Origin: Phymatolithon calcareum
Lineage: Eukaryota > Rhodophyta > Florideophyceae > Hapalidiales
Assembly: GCA_977006965.1 (NCBI GenBank)
Contig: OZ345369.1
Span: 2,046,001-2,110,000 of the forward strand
Length of the DNA: 64,000 nt
Reading direction: 5' to 3'
The notes under the pieces are model-generated. The model saw only the letters and a list, made by a program, of their open reading frames with translations. It was not told the DNA's origin and made no database searches. The translations under genes and the position numbers were made by a program. Shown one piece after another: positions 10,047 to 20,240 of this stretch. Each line of letters starts with the position of its first letter. Position 1 is the stretch's first letter.

Positions 10047-10660
10047 GTGCTGCAACTTGAGGTCGGCTACATTGTCTTACGTACCATAGAACGATCTAAG
10101 AAAAGAACGAAAGGAACCTACGGTGACGAAGTAAGCATACACCACAAGGTCAACCACCGCGTCGAAATTGCTTGGTCCCGCTTTCAAGACCTCAAACGAA
10201 TTCTGACCGATGGGAATCTACTCAAAAGTCTACGGCTCTGTCTTTTTGGCTCCTCTGCCATATCAACTCTGCTATACGGCTGTGAATTATGGAAGCTGAC
10301 AGAACCAGTGAGGAAGAAACTCAAGATAACAGGGGCTAAGATGCTATCGAGAATAGCGGAGAGACCAATAACCGACGAAGCCAGGACACCCACCATCGAC
10401 GTGGTGATGCGGGCCAGAGTCCTACGATTGAACTGGTTTGGACTCATTCTTAGAATGGACAAGCGCCGCCTGGTCTGCCAGGTGCTGCTGCAATGCGTCA
10501 GACCAACGCCAGAATCACTCTTTGGTGACGTACGTGGACGAGACGTGAATGCCGCAGTCGAACTCGCTAACGATAGGATACAATGGAAGAAACTTAGACC
10601 CTCGAATAGCTGCTCGCCCCACTGGGAAAAAGGCAAATTGAATGAATGAATGCACGACAA
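10047..10660 (+). mobile_element. LINE family Y, RT C-terminal fragment with intact frame (Y2)
   Basis: A 200-codon open frame with no plausible ATG of its own. The text KVNHRVEIAWSRFQDLKRIL, STLLYGCELWKL, KMLSRIAERPI, RARVLRLNWFGLILRMDKRR and LFGDVRGRDVNAAVELA is the typical thumb and C-terminal region of non-LTR retrotransposon polymerases, after the catalytic palm. The palm (FADD-like motif) is absent, so this is a 5'-truncated insertion. It is better preserved than Y1. An 8-bp inverted repeat GCACGACA/TGTCGTGC lies just downstream. Confidence 0.85.
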
Positions 10661-11029
10661 GGATGACGCGACAAAGCTTACCATTCATGTCGTGCTCACG
10701 AAAAGTCTCAAATTCATCTCACGCCTATAGATCTTGTGCCGGTGAAGAAGGGAATTAAAAAGGAGAATAAACATAGTTGGAGCGCGAGCTGAAAGTTGGC
10801 CCGTGAAGAAAAGCAAATATCCGTATGTGACGAGTTGTGCCAGCCAGGGTACAGCTCTTCCCTGCAAAACCAACAATGCTGAACACAGGAATCTTCCCGC
10901 GAGATTTCGCAGATTTTTCACGGCAGCAATTAGTATAACGTCCAGACTCTGTGGATCGATGACAACTGCTCTTCGAGAAACTGAAGAATCCCCAGATTTA
11001 CAGTTTCCGCCATGGACACCGTTTCCTAA
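10661..11029. other. Intergenic, no gene recognised
   Basis: Nothing beyond short frames. The right end (11030-11044) is the left target-site duplication of the next element. Confidence 0.55.
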
Positions 11030-11044
11030 ACGGTTTGTTTCAAG

Positions 11045-11205
11045 AAAAAGAAAGGTTGATTTTTATTTAAAAGTTACAAACGCATCTGCTGACGCTGGGG
11101 GCAACTTTCCTAGTGCCAAGAGGTTTTGGCTGGATTCTGTCTAAAGTAGAGTTTCTTTTTTTGTGTATCATGATTCAGTGGGGTACGAACCCACCTCTGG
11201 TCTTC
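11045..11205 (-). mobile_element. LINE family B 3'-UTR-only insertion
   Basis: A 161-bp 5'-truncated tail in minus orientation ending GTAACTTTTAAATAAAAATC. It is flanked by a 15-bp target-site duplication ACGGTTTGTTTCAAG at 11030-11044 and 11206-11220. About 80% identical to 4916-5070. It contains a GTGGG-TTCGTAC-CCCAC stem-loop (11178-11194). Confidence 0.92.
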
Positions 11206-11220
11206 ACGGTTTGTTTCAAG

Positions 11221-11590
11221 CACTTAGCTTGTCAGCATAGCAATTTGGGTTATGATTCTCCGATGATAACAAGTTTTCCTGGATTACATCTTATGCTACC
11301 CCTTCGCTGGTACAGCGTATGTACGCTATCCACAATTTCGTTTCTGGTTTCGCAAGCACGAAAACCAAATCCATTCATCTCATGCGTCGCTTCATCACTG
11401 CTTGCAGTTTACTTATTCATCAGATCATTCGTCGTTTTGTTCGATGAAGGTTCACTTTTCAGAAGCATGTTCTTGTTGTCTTTCCCTCCGGTCATTCGTG
11501 ATTTTGAGGATTATAGCGCAACGAAAAGTTTCTCAGGTGCAATGATAATTGACAAAGGGAACTTCAATTAAACAGAAATCGAAAGCCATT
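11221..11590. other. Intergenic, no gene recognised
   Basis: A 152-codon plus frame at 11113-11571 begins inside the LINE tail and is hydrophobic without family likeness. I do not call it a gene. Confidence 0.5.
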
Positions 11591-12262
11591 CTTGATTTTC
11601 TTTCTTTATTGCGGAAAGCTCGTTCAGGCAGATGGTGAGAGACTGATGTTGTTCGAAAACAATTTCTCATTGTTCAGAAATTTGAGTTCGTCTATGGGTC
11701 TCTCACGGCATAATTCCTGTAGGGTCTTGTCCCACTCGTCCAATAAACATGCGTCTGGAGGAAGAACGTCCACCACAGCGTAGCAATAGATGTTCAACTG
11801 TTTCGTTGCAGTCGGCACTACACATCTTGCATACTGGGTCGAACGGCATTTCATCCAAGTTATGTACAGTGTGAAAAGCGGCCACCGGAGGGGAACAGTC
11901 CCCAATAAGCTGACGTAAGATCACTTCAGCTCTTCTGTGCGATAGTGGAAAGCCGTCGTGAAGTGTCGGAATAGTGAGAGGCTTGGGTTTGAGAGATGGC
12001 CTGATGATTGATCTCGCTGCCTCGAGTGTCAACGGGACTCTCTGGTGGTCTACAAGGCCTCGTTCACAAATACCCCTGCGACCTAGCTCGTCAGCAACAT
12101 CGCTTCTGGGAATTCCGCAGTGACTCGGTATCCAAATGGCTTCGACGTAGATCTCGTTGGACATCAGTTTTTCCATAAGGCACCAAAGCTTCCCTATCGC
12201 TTCCCCGTACATCCGTGGCAGTTCATGATTTTGCACTGGATGCAAAGCTAAAGTTCAAAATT
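11591..12262 (-). mobile_element. LINE family RH, RNase H-like C-terminal fragment (RH1)
   Basis: A 180-codon minus frame plus a change of frame near the end. IWIPSHCGIPRSDVADELG is the last catalytic block of the RNase H domain found at the C-terminus of I/R1/Tad-type LINEs (HxG...D). CKMCSADCNETVEHLLLRC, with its C-x2-C-x3-C and H, is the usual zinc-knuckle-like end (CxxC...H...C). The 3' UTR finishes TTTCCGCAATAAAGAAAGAAAAT. RT is missing: 5'-truncated copy. Confidence 0.88.
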
Positions 12263-12384
12263 ATGGGATATATCTCGGTCTCCGCTAAGTGACAGAACTT
12301 CAGAGAGTTATTTACGCATTAAAGCTGTGTCGGCAATGCTGCTGGGTCTAACCCGGCGCATATGAGGAGCTCCATCCATAGTTC

Positions 12385-13030
12385 GCAGAAAAGGGAGCAG
12401 TATCGAAGAAGAACCGAAGAAGAGAAATAATGGAGTTATGGGCACAGGAAGTTACCTCTTGCTACGCTGTGGTGGACGCTCTTCCTCCAGACGAAAGTTT
12501 ATTGGACGAGTGGGCACCAAGACAGTAGAGTAATTATTGCGAGAGAAACCGCTAGACGTAATCATGTTTCCGAACAATGAGAAACTGTTTTCAAACAATT
12601 TCAGACGCTTACCTTTTGCGTGAGCGATCTTTCCGTAATAAAGAAAGAAGATAAGTGACGATTCTCATTGAATCGACCAAACTACCAGGGATCCTCTGCT
12701 TAAGGGACAGGACGGCACGGCTGAGATGCCTGAAGTTGATACTTAGTAGAGCGCCATTGTGGAGAAAATCATAGCCGGGTGAGTACCTTGGTATCGCAGC
12801 GGTAATTGACCTGGTTGCGCTCCAACGCATTTTATTTGAATCGCCGATGAGCCCTGATGTGGAAGATGAGTGCAAACGACTCACACGTGCACTTGTTAGT
12901 AGAGATATACAAATCAAGGACGTCATGCGTGACCAGACTACGCTACATTAGAAAACCGTTCGAAAAGCTAGCCCTGTTACTCCTAGGTGAGGCATTGGGA
13001 GCTTTTAAACAAACCCTTACACATCACCAT
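12385..13030 (+). mobile_element. LINE family A copy A2, interrupted by RH2
   Basis: The left part (AGGGAGCAGTATCGAAGAAG, then text like REIMELWAQE) and the right part from ~12656 (LPGILCLRDRTARLRCLKLI) join across the RH2 insertion, judged against intact copies A1, A3 and A5. It ends CTAGGTGAGGCATTGGGAGC and TTTTAAACAAA. Several stops and frame changes. Its flanks show no clean target-site duplication. Confidence 0.82.
12453..12655 (+). mobile_element. LINE family RH 3' fragment inserted in A2 (RH2)
   Basis: About 200 bp, ~85% identical to the 3' end of RH1 but on the opposite strand: CTCTTGCTACGCTGTGGTGG through CGTAATAAAGAAAGAAGATAAG. It sits inside the family A word for ELWAQEE...VTI, so it is younger than A2. 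Confidence 0.88.
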
Positions 13031-13565
13031 CGTGAGTTCACCCTGGCCAAACCCTGGGCTTCCGCTTCGCTAAAGTAATCTACAAGAACAAAATGTATGG
13101 GGCCGTGTGAGAACAATGGCAACAATTGCTCAATGCGGTCGAGTGAACGGAGGCAGATGTTCCACAGCTGCAGCTTGGTTTCTTGTTGGTGAGATTCGAG
13201 AGGTCCAAGGTCGGCATGTGCAATGATATTGAGCTCGGAATCCTTCGGAACAGTGCTGGACGGGCTCCCATGGCAGTTCCTGCCGGCTTCGAGCTGGGTA
13301 TCGTACGATCGACGACATCCGGCGAAACGGATCGCCGTGCGGCCAAACTGTGCTGTGATCAAACCGTATTGTACACGTGACTCATTGTGTGCCATTGCGC
13401 CGCCGCGCGAAGGACATTCGTCCTAGTCCCTTCGTTCATGGTTTGATTTCTTCTACATTCCTTGAAATTATCTGCTTCGACCTACTTTATCGATCCTGAT
13501 ACAAGCGGCTTCTTCCCTTGTCAATAATCGACTGTTAAATCCGGATCTCATCAGTGACCATGGGA
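13031..13565. other. Spacer between two inverted LINE A copies
   Basis: No gene recognised. A 123-codon minus frame at 13024-13395 has no family likeness. Confidence 0.5.
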
Positions 13566-13577
13566 CAAGATCGTTGG

Positions 13578-14265
13578 GGATATGTAATGATTTATTAAAA
13601 AGCTCCCAACGCCTCACCTAGGAGTAACAGGGCTTGCTTTCCGAACCGATTCTAATGAAGCGCAGTCTGGTCACTCACGGCCTCCTTCATTCGAATTACT
13701 CTGCTAACAAGTGCACGTGTGAGTCGTTTGCACTCATCTTCAATATCAGGTCCCACCTGCGCTGATGATAAAATGCGTTGGAGGGCAACCAGCTCAGTTA
13801 CAGTTGTGGTACCACAGTACTCATCCAGTATCGATTTTCTCCACAATAGCGCTCTATTAAAAATTAGCCTCAGGCATCTCAGCCGTGTCGTCCTGTCCCT
13901 TAAGCAGATGATCCCTGGCAGTTTGGTCGATTCGAAGGGAATCGTCACCGATCTTCCATTTTCTTCCTGTGCCCATACTTCGATTATTTCTCTTCTTCGG
14001 CTCTTCTTCGATACTTTTTTTTCCTTTCAAGTTTATTAAAAGCCCCACAGACTTCCGAAGATATGGGCAAGGCTTCCTCTGATGCTACCTACCTTTGTGC
14101 AGCTCACGAAACGTCCACCAGTATGGCGGACGGGAAAACTTAGGACTCAAAGTAGTCCTATCTCAGTCCTCTACGGGATTGTTGGTGCTTGGACTCGACC
14201 ACTTTACATTTCTTCTTCGATACTGCTCCCTGTTCCGCTTTTTGCAAACCTTTTCTCAAGTCGTG
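13578..14265 (-). mobile_element. LINE family A copy A3, interrupted by a SINE-like insert
   Basis: Minus-strand text LPGIICLRDRTTRLRCLRLI and ALLWRKSILDEYCG matches family A. The 3' end is GTTGGGAGCTTTTTAATAAATCATTACATATCCCC. Exact 12-bp duplication CAAGATCGTTGG at 13566-13577 and 14266-14277. The 5' end reads LQKAEQGAVSKKK and is separated from the rest by the insert at 14016-14210. Confidence 0.92.
14016..14210 (-). mobile_element. SINE- or LINE-tail-like 195-bp insert with poly-A
   Basis: Flanked by a 14-bp duplication TCTTCTTCGATACT (14002-14015, 14211-14224) inside A3. On the minus strand it ends CTTTTAATAAACTTGAAAGG plus a run of A. About 45 bp (AGAGGAAGCCTTGCCC...) recurs at 17.27 kb on the plus strand. 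No protein frame. It could be a SINE or a very short 3' piece of an uncharacterised LINE. Confidence 0.9.
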
Positions 14266-14277
14266 CAAGATCGTTGG

Positions 14278-14891
14278 ATTGCACAGTCTGACCATGCTTC
14301 GCTCTATCTCTGCACTTCTATTATCTCGAATACCAAAGATGGCTGTGGGAGATGATGGTCTTGAACAGCAGACCGAACCACAGCCTATTTCAGTAGAACA
14401 AAGCGCGTAGCTGAAGAATCAAAGCACAAGATTTCTTGACGCGCTTTAAAGGAATTCACTTGTGCCTACCTGAGAGATGTTCCTTATTGAATGTGATAAA
14501 CCGATGGATTTATTTTTAGAGTAGTTTTTCAAAGGTTGATAGGAATAAGAAAACACATATGGATTGGTGAAGATGAAAGAATATTTGACATGAACGACTG
14601 CTAACCAATGTCAGCTCCTGGGTAAAGCTTTAATTCTGGAAGACCACTTGCATTTCGGAGGTGGTCAGAGTTAGGTTTCCTTGCGCAGAGAAAAGGGTTC
14701 CACTATCAGATGCTGTCCCTGCAAATGTAGAGATATTCAGGATGCATGAAAGTATATTATGGACTTACTCTCTTTCCGAAAAGCGCCGTTCTTTGGACAG
14801 GCCTTTTCTTATTTATTGTTCCCCACAGGTCCCACATTTGATTGCTCCTTCTTCGATCACAGTCATGCTAGTCAATGAACAAGAGAGAAAA
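14278..14891. other. Intergenic, no gene recognised
   Basis: Short frames only. The right end carries the left copy (14892-14903) of the duplication that brackets A4. Confidence 0.55.
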
Positions 14892-14903
14892 TAATGCTGA
14901 TGG

Positions 14904-16141
14904 GGATATTGTTGAATTACTTTAAAAGCACCCAAGACCTCACTTTGCGTAACGGGGCAGCTTCTCAATTTCTTCTAACTTACCGCATTCTTTTTTCCTG
15001 ACATTTCCTTGATTCGAGTTGCTCTCCATATGAGAGTTCGAGTTAGTCTTTTGCATTCATAATCAGGCTCTTTGTCCATTAGCTTAGACCCGAGTATGCG
15101 TTAGAGTTCAATAAGCTCAATTTCAGCACCGGGTCCAAAATACTCACCGAGGATTGATTTCCTCCACAACGGAGCTCTGTTAAAAATCAGTCTTAGGCAT
15201 CTTAGCCTTGTCGTCCTGTCCCTTATTTGTAACACTCCTGGAAACTTCTTAGGCTTGTTTATCGGGATTTTCACTGAGTGATCCTCTTCGCATTTTTGCC
15301 ACACATGGATTGCATCTTCCAATCGCCGCTTCTTTGACACTTTGCCTTCTTCTGCTTGTTTCAATGCTTTTCTGAGGTGCTCCTCGTTTCTGAGATAGTT
15401 AATGTCCTTCGATACTTCTGCCATATCCTCCTGTGTCGACTAGAACCATCAGCCATGAGGAGAAGACACCAAGCAGAAAGGTTCTCTGTGAGTGTAGTGA
15501 GACAAAAGAAGCGCCTCGATGAGGCAGATGAGTATTCTGGGAGAGATGAAGACATTAAGGAGGCAACCAAGGACATAGAGTGCATCAAGAAATATGAAGA
15601 TCTGCAGCAAGCTCTCGATAAAGCGGAGGGGGGCTCAGTCTCAAAGAAAGGGCGGCGAAAAGAAATAATTGAGTTATGGGCAAAGGAAGAAGAGGGAAGA
15701 TCGCTCGAGATACCAACTGATTCGAACAATCTACCGGTGGTTCTCCGCGTAAGAGAAAGGTCTACACGGTTGCCATGCTTCTGGCTGATAATCAACAGAA
15801 CACCTCTTTGGCGAAAATCAGTACTAGGTGCATACTTTGGTGTCACAGCCGTGATTGAGCTGGTCGCGCTCCAACGCATTCTATCTTCATCCAAGATTAG
15901 TCCTGAAATTGAATATGAATGTAAGCGACTCACTAGAACACTTGTTGGGAGAGAAATACGAATCAAGGATATACTGAACAGTCAAACTACGTTGGCTTAG
16001 AAAATCGTGCGAAAGCGGCCCTGTTACTCTTGAAGAGAGGCCTTGGGAGCTTTTAAAATAAATCAGCACATATCCCGTCTTCCTCGGTATTCTTCTACCT
16101 GTTCCAGGTACGTTTTCCGTTTTAAAAGGCTTAAAGCAAAC
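14904..16141 (-). mobile_element. LINE family A copy A4, split by A5
   Basis: Minus strand: the outer part at ~16078-16141 reads into an EEYRGRQ-like stretch and the inner part from 15432 continues EDMAEVSKDINYL, reproducing A1 (EEYQGKEEDLEDVSKDIGYL) once A5 is removed. Then KALKQAEEGKVSKKRR, VLQIRDRTTRLRCLRLIFNR and PLWRKSILGEYFG. The 3' end is AATTCAACAATATCCCC. TAATGCTGATGG at 14892-14903 and 16142-16153 is the 12-bp target duplication of the whole nest. Confidence 0.9.
15433..16076 (+). mobile_element. LINE family A copy A5 inside A4
   Basis: Best-preserved copy of the family A C-terminal frame, open for ~190 codons to a stop near 16000: MRRRHQAERF, EATKDIECIKKYEDL, KAEGGSVSKKG, EIIELWAKEEEGRS, VRERSTRLPC, TPLWRKSVLGAYFG, ECKRLTRTLVGREIRIK. 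It ends CCTTGGGAGCTTTTAAAATAAA then CATATCCC. Lies head-to-head with the inner half of A4; the duplication at its own ends is only ~2 bp or has decayed. Confidence 0.88.
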
Positions 16142-16153
16142 TAATGCTGATGG

Positions 16154-17254
16154 AATTGGCCAACAAAATTTCTGCCAGAAACCTTCCATGACATTTTTCG
16201 AGGAAGCCAACGATCAAGATACTTCCCAGCCCATTGCCGACGATCTTCGCTGCCGTAGATACAGTAGTTCCGTAGTTGCACCCCGCCAATGCAGCGGCAG
16301 AAATATCGTTATCACTGCAGTTCAGGAAACATGGACGACCCAGTTTTCGTGTTGCAGCCTTGTTCGTGAGCAAAAACCGTGGAACGGTTAACCGTTCCCG
16401 TGCATGTTATCGCTATCATCAATTAAGATGACATGCCCATGGGCATATAAATCCTGTATGTAGGCGGTTATGCGAGACTAAGATTGAACAAAAACGAGGG
16501 GGTGTTCACCTCTGTGGAATCATCTAAATGGTAGACCGCTCCTCGGTGCTTACTACTGCGCGAGTCAAAGGAAGCACCGGGCATCTCCTCCTGGTGCGCT
16601 GCTTCTCACACCGCCTGTGCGCGTTTTCCCGTGCTTTGAAGCTGGCAGTCATATTATGGATGTGGCTTCTGTGCCTCATTATTTCTGAACTGTCCCTTCC
16701 ATCACCGGCCAATCTATGGTGTGAAAATGCCAAGCCCCGTCGTCTCGCCGCGTAGTAGTATTTCTGTATAATCGTATTGCAGTCCAAGTCTTTCCATCTT
16801 GAACTGACGAGGATAGGGAAGATCAACAAGCCACGCAAGATGCCAGCAATCCCTCAAGCTTCCTAAGGTGAACCACAGACAACTTTCGTTTCCGTACATG
16901 TCTGGAAGATTTCTGCACGTTTCTAGAACAAGTGCGACGGAAAACTCGGAAACAGAGCTCTTCGGAATATGGCAACCTTGTATTTCAACCTGACAGCATA
17001 TGACCTGAAAGAAGACAATACACTGGATACCGAGACATCCTTAGACGAGCTCCTGCTACTCAAATGTCCGTCACGGAGCGCATGGAAGACGAAGAAGGTC
17101 TGTTCTAGAGTCAGCTCAGCAAAGGCCATCAAAGACACGCCCTGATAGCGGGGACGACCACGGCGAATTCTACAAGGGAGCACCGGATTGGAGATGGGAT
17201 TGTTGAGAATTCCAAACATTCCAGTCAACTACTAGAGGCGGTAGATTCTCGCGG
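16154..17254. other. Intergenic, no gene recognised
   Basis: Holds a perfect 18-bp palindrome GGAACGGTTAACCGTTCC at 16381-16398. A 101-codon minus frame at 16923-17228 is unlike anything I know. Confidence 0.5.
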
Positions 17255-17335
17255 GGTACACGCTACATGTACCATAGAGGAAGCCTTGCCCTTATATTCG
17301 CAAGACTGTGAGGCTCTAAAGGCTTCCATTTTTGC
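17255..17335 (+). mobile_element. Relic of the SINE-like repeat
   Basis: AGAGGAAGCCTTGCCCTTAT and the following ~25 bp match the 3' part of the 14.0-14.2-kb insert (reverse strand), without the AATAAA/poly-A end. Confidence 0.65.
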
Positions 17336-17376
17336 TACATGTTTTTAAAAAAATTAATTATTTCCGCGCGATGTGT

Positions 17377-17418
17377 AGAAGTGAGAAGTTCTCTCGTTCG
17401 AGAGAACTTCTCACTTCT
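17377..17418. repeat. Perfect 42-bp palindrome
   Basis: AGAAGTGAGAAGTTCTCTCG, a 2-nt centre, then its exact reverse complement. Arms of 20 bp. Confidence 0.95.
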
Positions 17419-17749
17419 CTGGTGGACTGAATTCTTCAGCGGTTTCTGAAATGACAAGATTGGGTTTCGCTGTCAGATATGTCGGTATGTCGGAGTGCAT
17501 GGCAATGAGTTTGGCTGCACTGGATTTACTGTTCCGAGACGCGTGCATCGAATCAAAGCTCTGCCGCATATTCGCAACCAAAGCTCGCCGCGCAGAGAAA
17601 TCAACTTTAATGCGACAATAAGTCTAGTTGAATTTTTCCAACTTTCACGCTTTTGAAAGCTTTCGAGGATCACAATCGCTTGTCACAGTACTGCTCAATG
17701 GTATTCGGAAAGCCGCTGCGTAAGTAGCAAAATTAGCAACCATGGATGC

Positions 17750-18195
17750 TTGGTGATATGCTGCGAAACTGGGGATCTGATGGCCCAAAGGAATATAAGT
17801 GGAATGTGGATTCTGAGACACTGTGGCCTTCCCTTTAACGAAGGGGCGGAAAAGCTTGCGGGGAAGGAAGTATTGGAGGAGACCCTCTTTTCTGCCAAAC
17901 GAATTCAAGAGCGTTGCGAGCGCTCCAAGCCTAATGACATTACTACTCTTCTCGTCGAGCTTATCATTTCGCACAGACGTGCTAAAAGAATTACTCCAGA
18001 GCCCTTTGGGGGATACTTCTTTACGACTCAATGCAAAGCATGCCCGTTTGATGCAAATGAGACTGTAGACCTTTTGCTCGTCTGCGGTACGGCCCAATAG
18101 CTGGCAATTTTGCAAAGAGAAGCCCTCAATACTCCTTATATTAATGAAGAATGAGAAGCTGCCCGAAGGAATACCTTCGTTTCTACAAAAAAAGA
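17750..18195 (+). mobile_element. LINE family RH, diverged RNase H-like fragment (RH3)
   Basis: A 116-codon frame reading WILRHCGLPFNEGAEKLAG, LIISHRRAKRI, CKACPFDANETVDLLLVCG. Block by block this matches RH1 (WIPSHCGIPRSDVADELG, LSHRRAEVILRQL, CNETVEHLLLRCG). The order of HCG, SHRR and CxxC blocks identifies the LINE RNase H tail. It is older than RH1/RH2 and lacks the AATAAA end. Confidence 0.8.
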
Positions 18196-18985
18196 ATGTT
18201 GTGATAGCGAGGTAGGCTTGGAGACTGCCTGCCTTGACAGACTTTAGAAAGATCTGCGGTTTTATTCGAAACATAAAACCGAAATTTTGGCGACTTTGCT
18301 TTCACGGCGTCCAACGGTCTAGCTCCCCAGAGAAGGCGAGCAGTGTCGCGCTTCTCCTTACTAGAGTTCCCGGACACCGTCCAGTAACTCTTAGGAACCT
18401 CCTCCCGGACAAGCACTGCTTGCCGGAGAACCGGATTCGTAGTTGTAGCCGTGCGATAGCTTCACTACTACTACAAAAGACTATGAAGGGTGGGTGGGTG
18501 GTCAACAAAAGAACGCGGGCTGCCAACGCGAAAAGCTCACCTGTCTAGCCTCCGCCGAGAAATCAGATATCGCACGAGTCCTTTGTGGGAAAAGGACAGT
18601 CGGTGTACCAAAAAGCTCCTCACGCTGTTCGCTGCCTTACGCGCGGTTCACGTCTCCTCCGTGTGAACGCGTCTGCAAGCTTGCGATGCGTGTGCTGGAG
18701 ATCAAGGTTTCTTCAGCGTCTTGCTTGATATAGAGATTTCGATCGGCGAGGCTCGGACTCTAGAGCAGTTGCTGGCGACTGTGCGCGCCGGCGGGACTGT
18801 TGTGCAAGCTTTTGACTCTGCGCTGTGTGGCGCCGCGTTTTCAGCCGCTGGCGGGTGTGCGCGCCTGTGAATATGACGCACAAATTCTCGGCCGGTCGCA
18901 GCGCGGTGCCGCGTGGTGCTACCTGATGAGAGGGTCGCATGGAGAGCTTCTGGAAGGCGTTCTTGGCCCGGTCGTCATGCGCCTA
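18196..18985. other. Intergenic, turning GC-rich from ~18.6 kb
   Basis: No gene recognised; short frames on both strands. Composition becomes clearly more GC-rich than the LINE-filled flanks. Confidence 0.5.
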
Positions 18986-18989
18986 ACGG

Positions 18990-19330
18990 TTTTTCCAGGC
19001 GGCCACCGGTTGTGGCGGCCAGGCGCTGTCGGGCGACTTAGGTTGTCGCGGGAGTGTCTTTGCGCGTAGCGGCTTCTCGAATGCCGCTGGTTGCGCCTCG
19101 AGACGGCGTCGAACAACTTGGCTCGGCATGGGAATCGCGCGCGCGCCGCCGCTCCTTGACTGCCACTGGTTGCGGCTCCAAGACTGTCTTTGGTGTTGCC
19201 GATCAACGCCTGATCCTTGATTGTCACTGGTTGCGGCTCCAAGACAGTCTTTGGTATTGCCGATTAACGCTCGAATGTCATCGCGGGTGGTCGCTTTCCG
19301 GCTGCCACCGACTGTGGCGCCGAGACATAA
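18990..19330. repeat. Degenerate 61-bp tandem repeat
   Basis: Two adjacent units at 19156-19216 and 19217-19277 are ~84% identical (core CACTGGTTGCGGCTCCAAGA, TTGCCGAT-AACGC). More diverged units lie on both sides (CCACCGGTTGTGGCGGCCAG near 19003, GCTGGTTGCGCCTCGAGACG near 19086, CCACCGACTGTGGCGCCGAG near 19305). 61 is not a multiple of three, so it is not a protein repeat. Confidence 0.85.
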
Positions 19331-19701
19331 CAATGGGTATCGATCCATGCGGGTCACCGGTGGTAGTTATCTTGTAGAGGTGTGCATGCCATCATCGGTG
19401 GTCTGCACGCAGAGTATGATCTCAAGAGGTAGGTGATGGCAGGATTGAGGTGGGCAAATCTGAGAAGATCGCTGTACCTCCGCACCGTCTCTGGCCTTGC
19501 TGCTTTGACAAAGGGTGTTCTTCGAAAAGGGTATAATAGAGCACTTGGGAAGCCTTGCCCACAGGACATGAACGTTAAAATAATGTCGTATTCTAAAGCC
19601 GAAAGACAAATGAGCCATTCAAGCGCGATTATTTATGTGAAGACCTATGAGGCGCTTAGAGCATCTCGCGGCTAAACCAGCACCAGAGCAAGACTCCAAA
19701 G

Positions 19702-19904
19702 AAAGAAAGAAAGATGAGGCTTTTATTATAGTGTTGCCAACGCATCTGCAGACGCTTGGGGCAACACTTCTGACGAGCCGCACGGACTCAGTCAGGTCCC
19801 AAAGGCTCCATTTCAAGAAAGGCAGCAAAGTGAGCAAAATTCTAATACCTACCTCTGATCTCCAAAAAGGGATCTCGAGGGGGAAAATCATTTCGCTTCC
19901 CGTG
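19702..19904 (-). mobile_element. LINE family B 3'-UTR insertion with TSD
   Basis: Minus-strand 3' end GCGTTGGCAACACTATAATA then AAAG; the upstream block is shared with 7820-7910. Flanked by a 14-bp duplication GCAAGACTCCAAAG at 19688-19701 and 19905-19918. Confidence 0.9.
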
Positions 19905-19929
19905 GCAAGACTCCAAAGTGATTCAGACT

Positions 19930-20240
19930 GCAAGATTTGATGTGACCCACGCCAAAAGTAAACCGGTACCTCTCCACCTTAGTGAATAAAATCTGGCAAG
20001 CACAAACATCAAGTACTACCAAACGAGAGATTCTGGGAGCCGCCACTAAAGTTGAAAAGGCGAAAACGCCCCATCCCGCACGCCAAAACAACACCAGCGA
20101 CGCACCATGGCCATAAAATGGTCATTTGGAACATTCCCGCCTATGAGTGCCTCGGAGCTCATAGAAGTTACAGGACAAACTGGAAAAAGTTCTATCGACG
20201 ATGTCAAGACAGGTCGATCTAAAGAAGAGCTATAGTCCGA
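19930..20240 (+). mobile_element. LINE family B, C-terminal coding fragment (B2)
   Basis: KWSFGTFPPMSASELIEVTG then QTGKSSIDDV and a stop matches the protein end of B1 (KWSFGMLPPMSTSTLFELTG, QCGKDAIEDV). Opposite strand to the adjacent tail at 19.7-19.9 kb, so a separate insertion. No AATAAA tail follows. Confidence 0.75.

Noticed and set aside
11178-11194. tRNA-like T-arm (GTGGG-TTCGTAC-CCCAC)
   Set aside because: No acceptor, D or anticodon arm at proper spacing, and the same position in the 5-kb copy keeps the stem but not the loop; it belongs to the LINE B 3' UTR.
10981-11571. 152-codon hydrophobic plus frame as a membrane protein
   Set aside because: Begins inside the LINE tail bounded by target duplications; the rest has no coding signature beyond openness.
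15361-15966. 201-codon minus frame opposite LINE A5
   Set aside because: Pure antisense shadow of the family A coding frame, also seen opposite the other copies.
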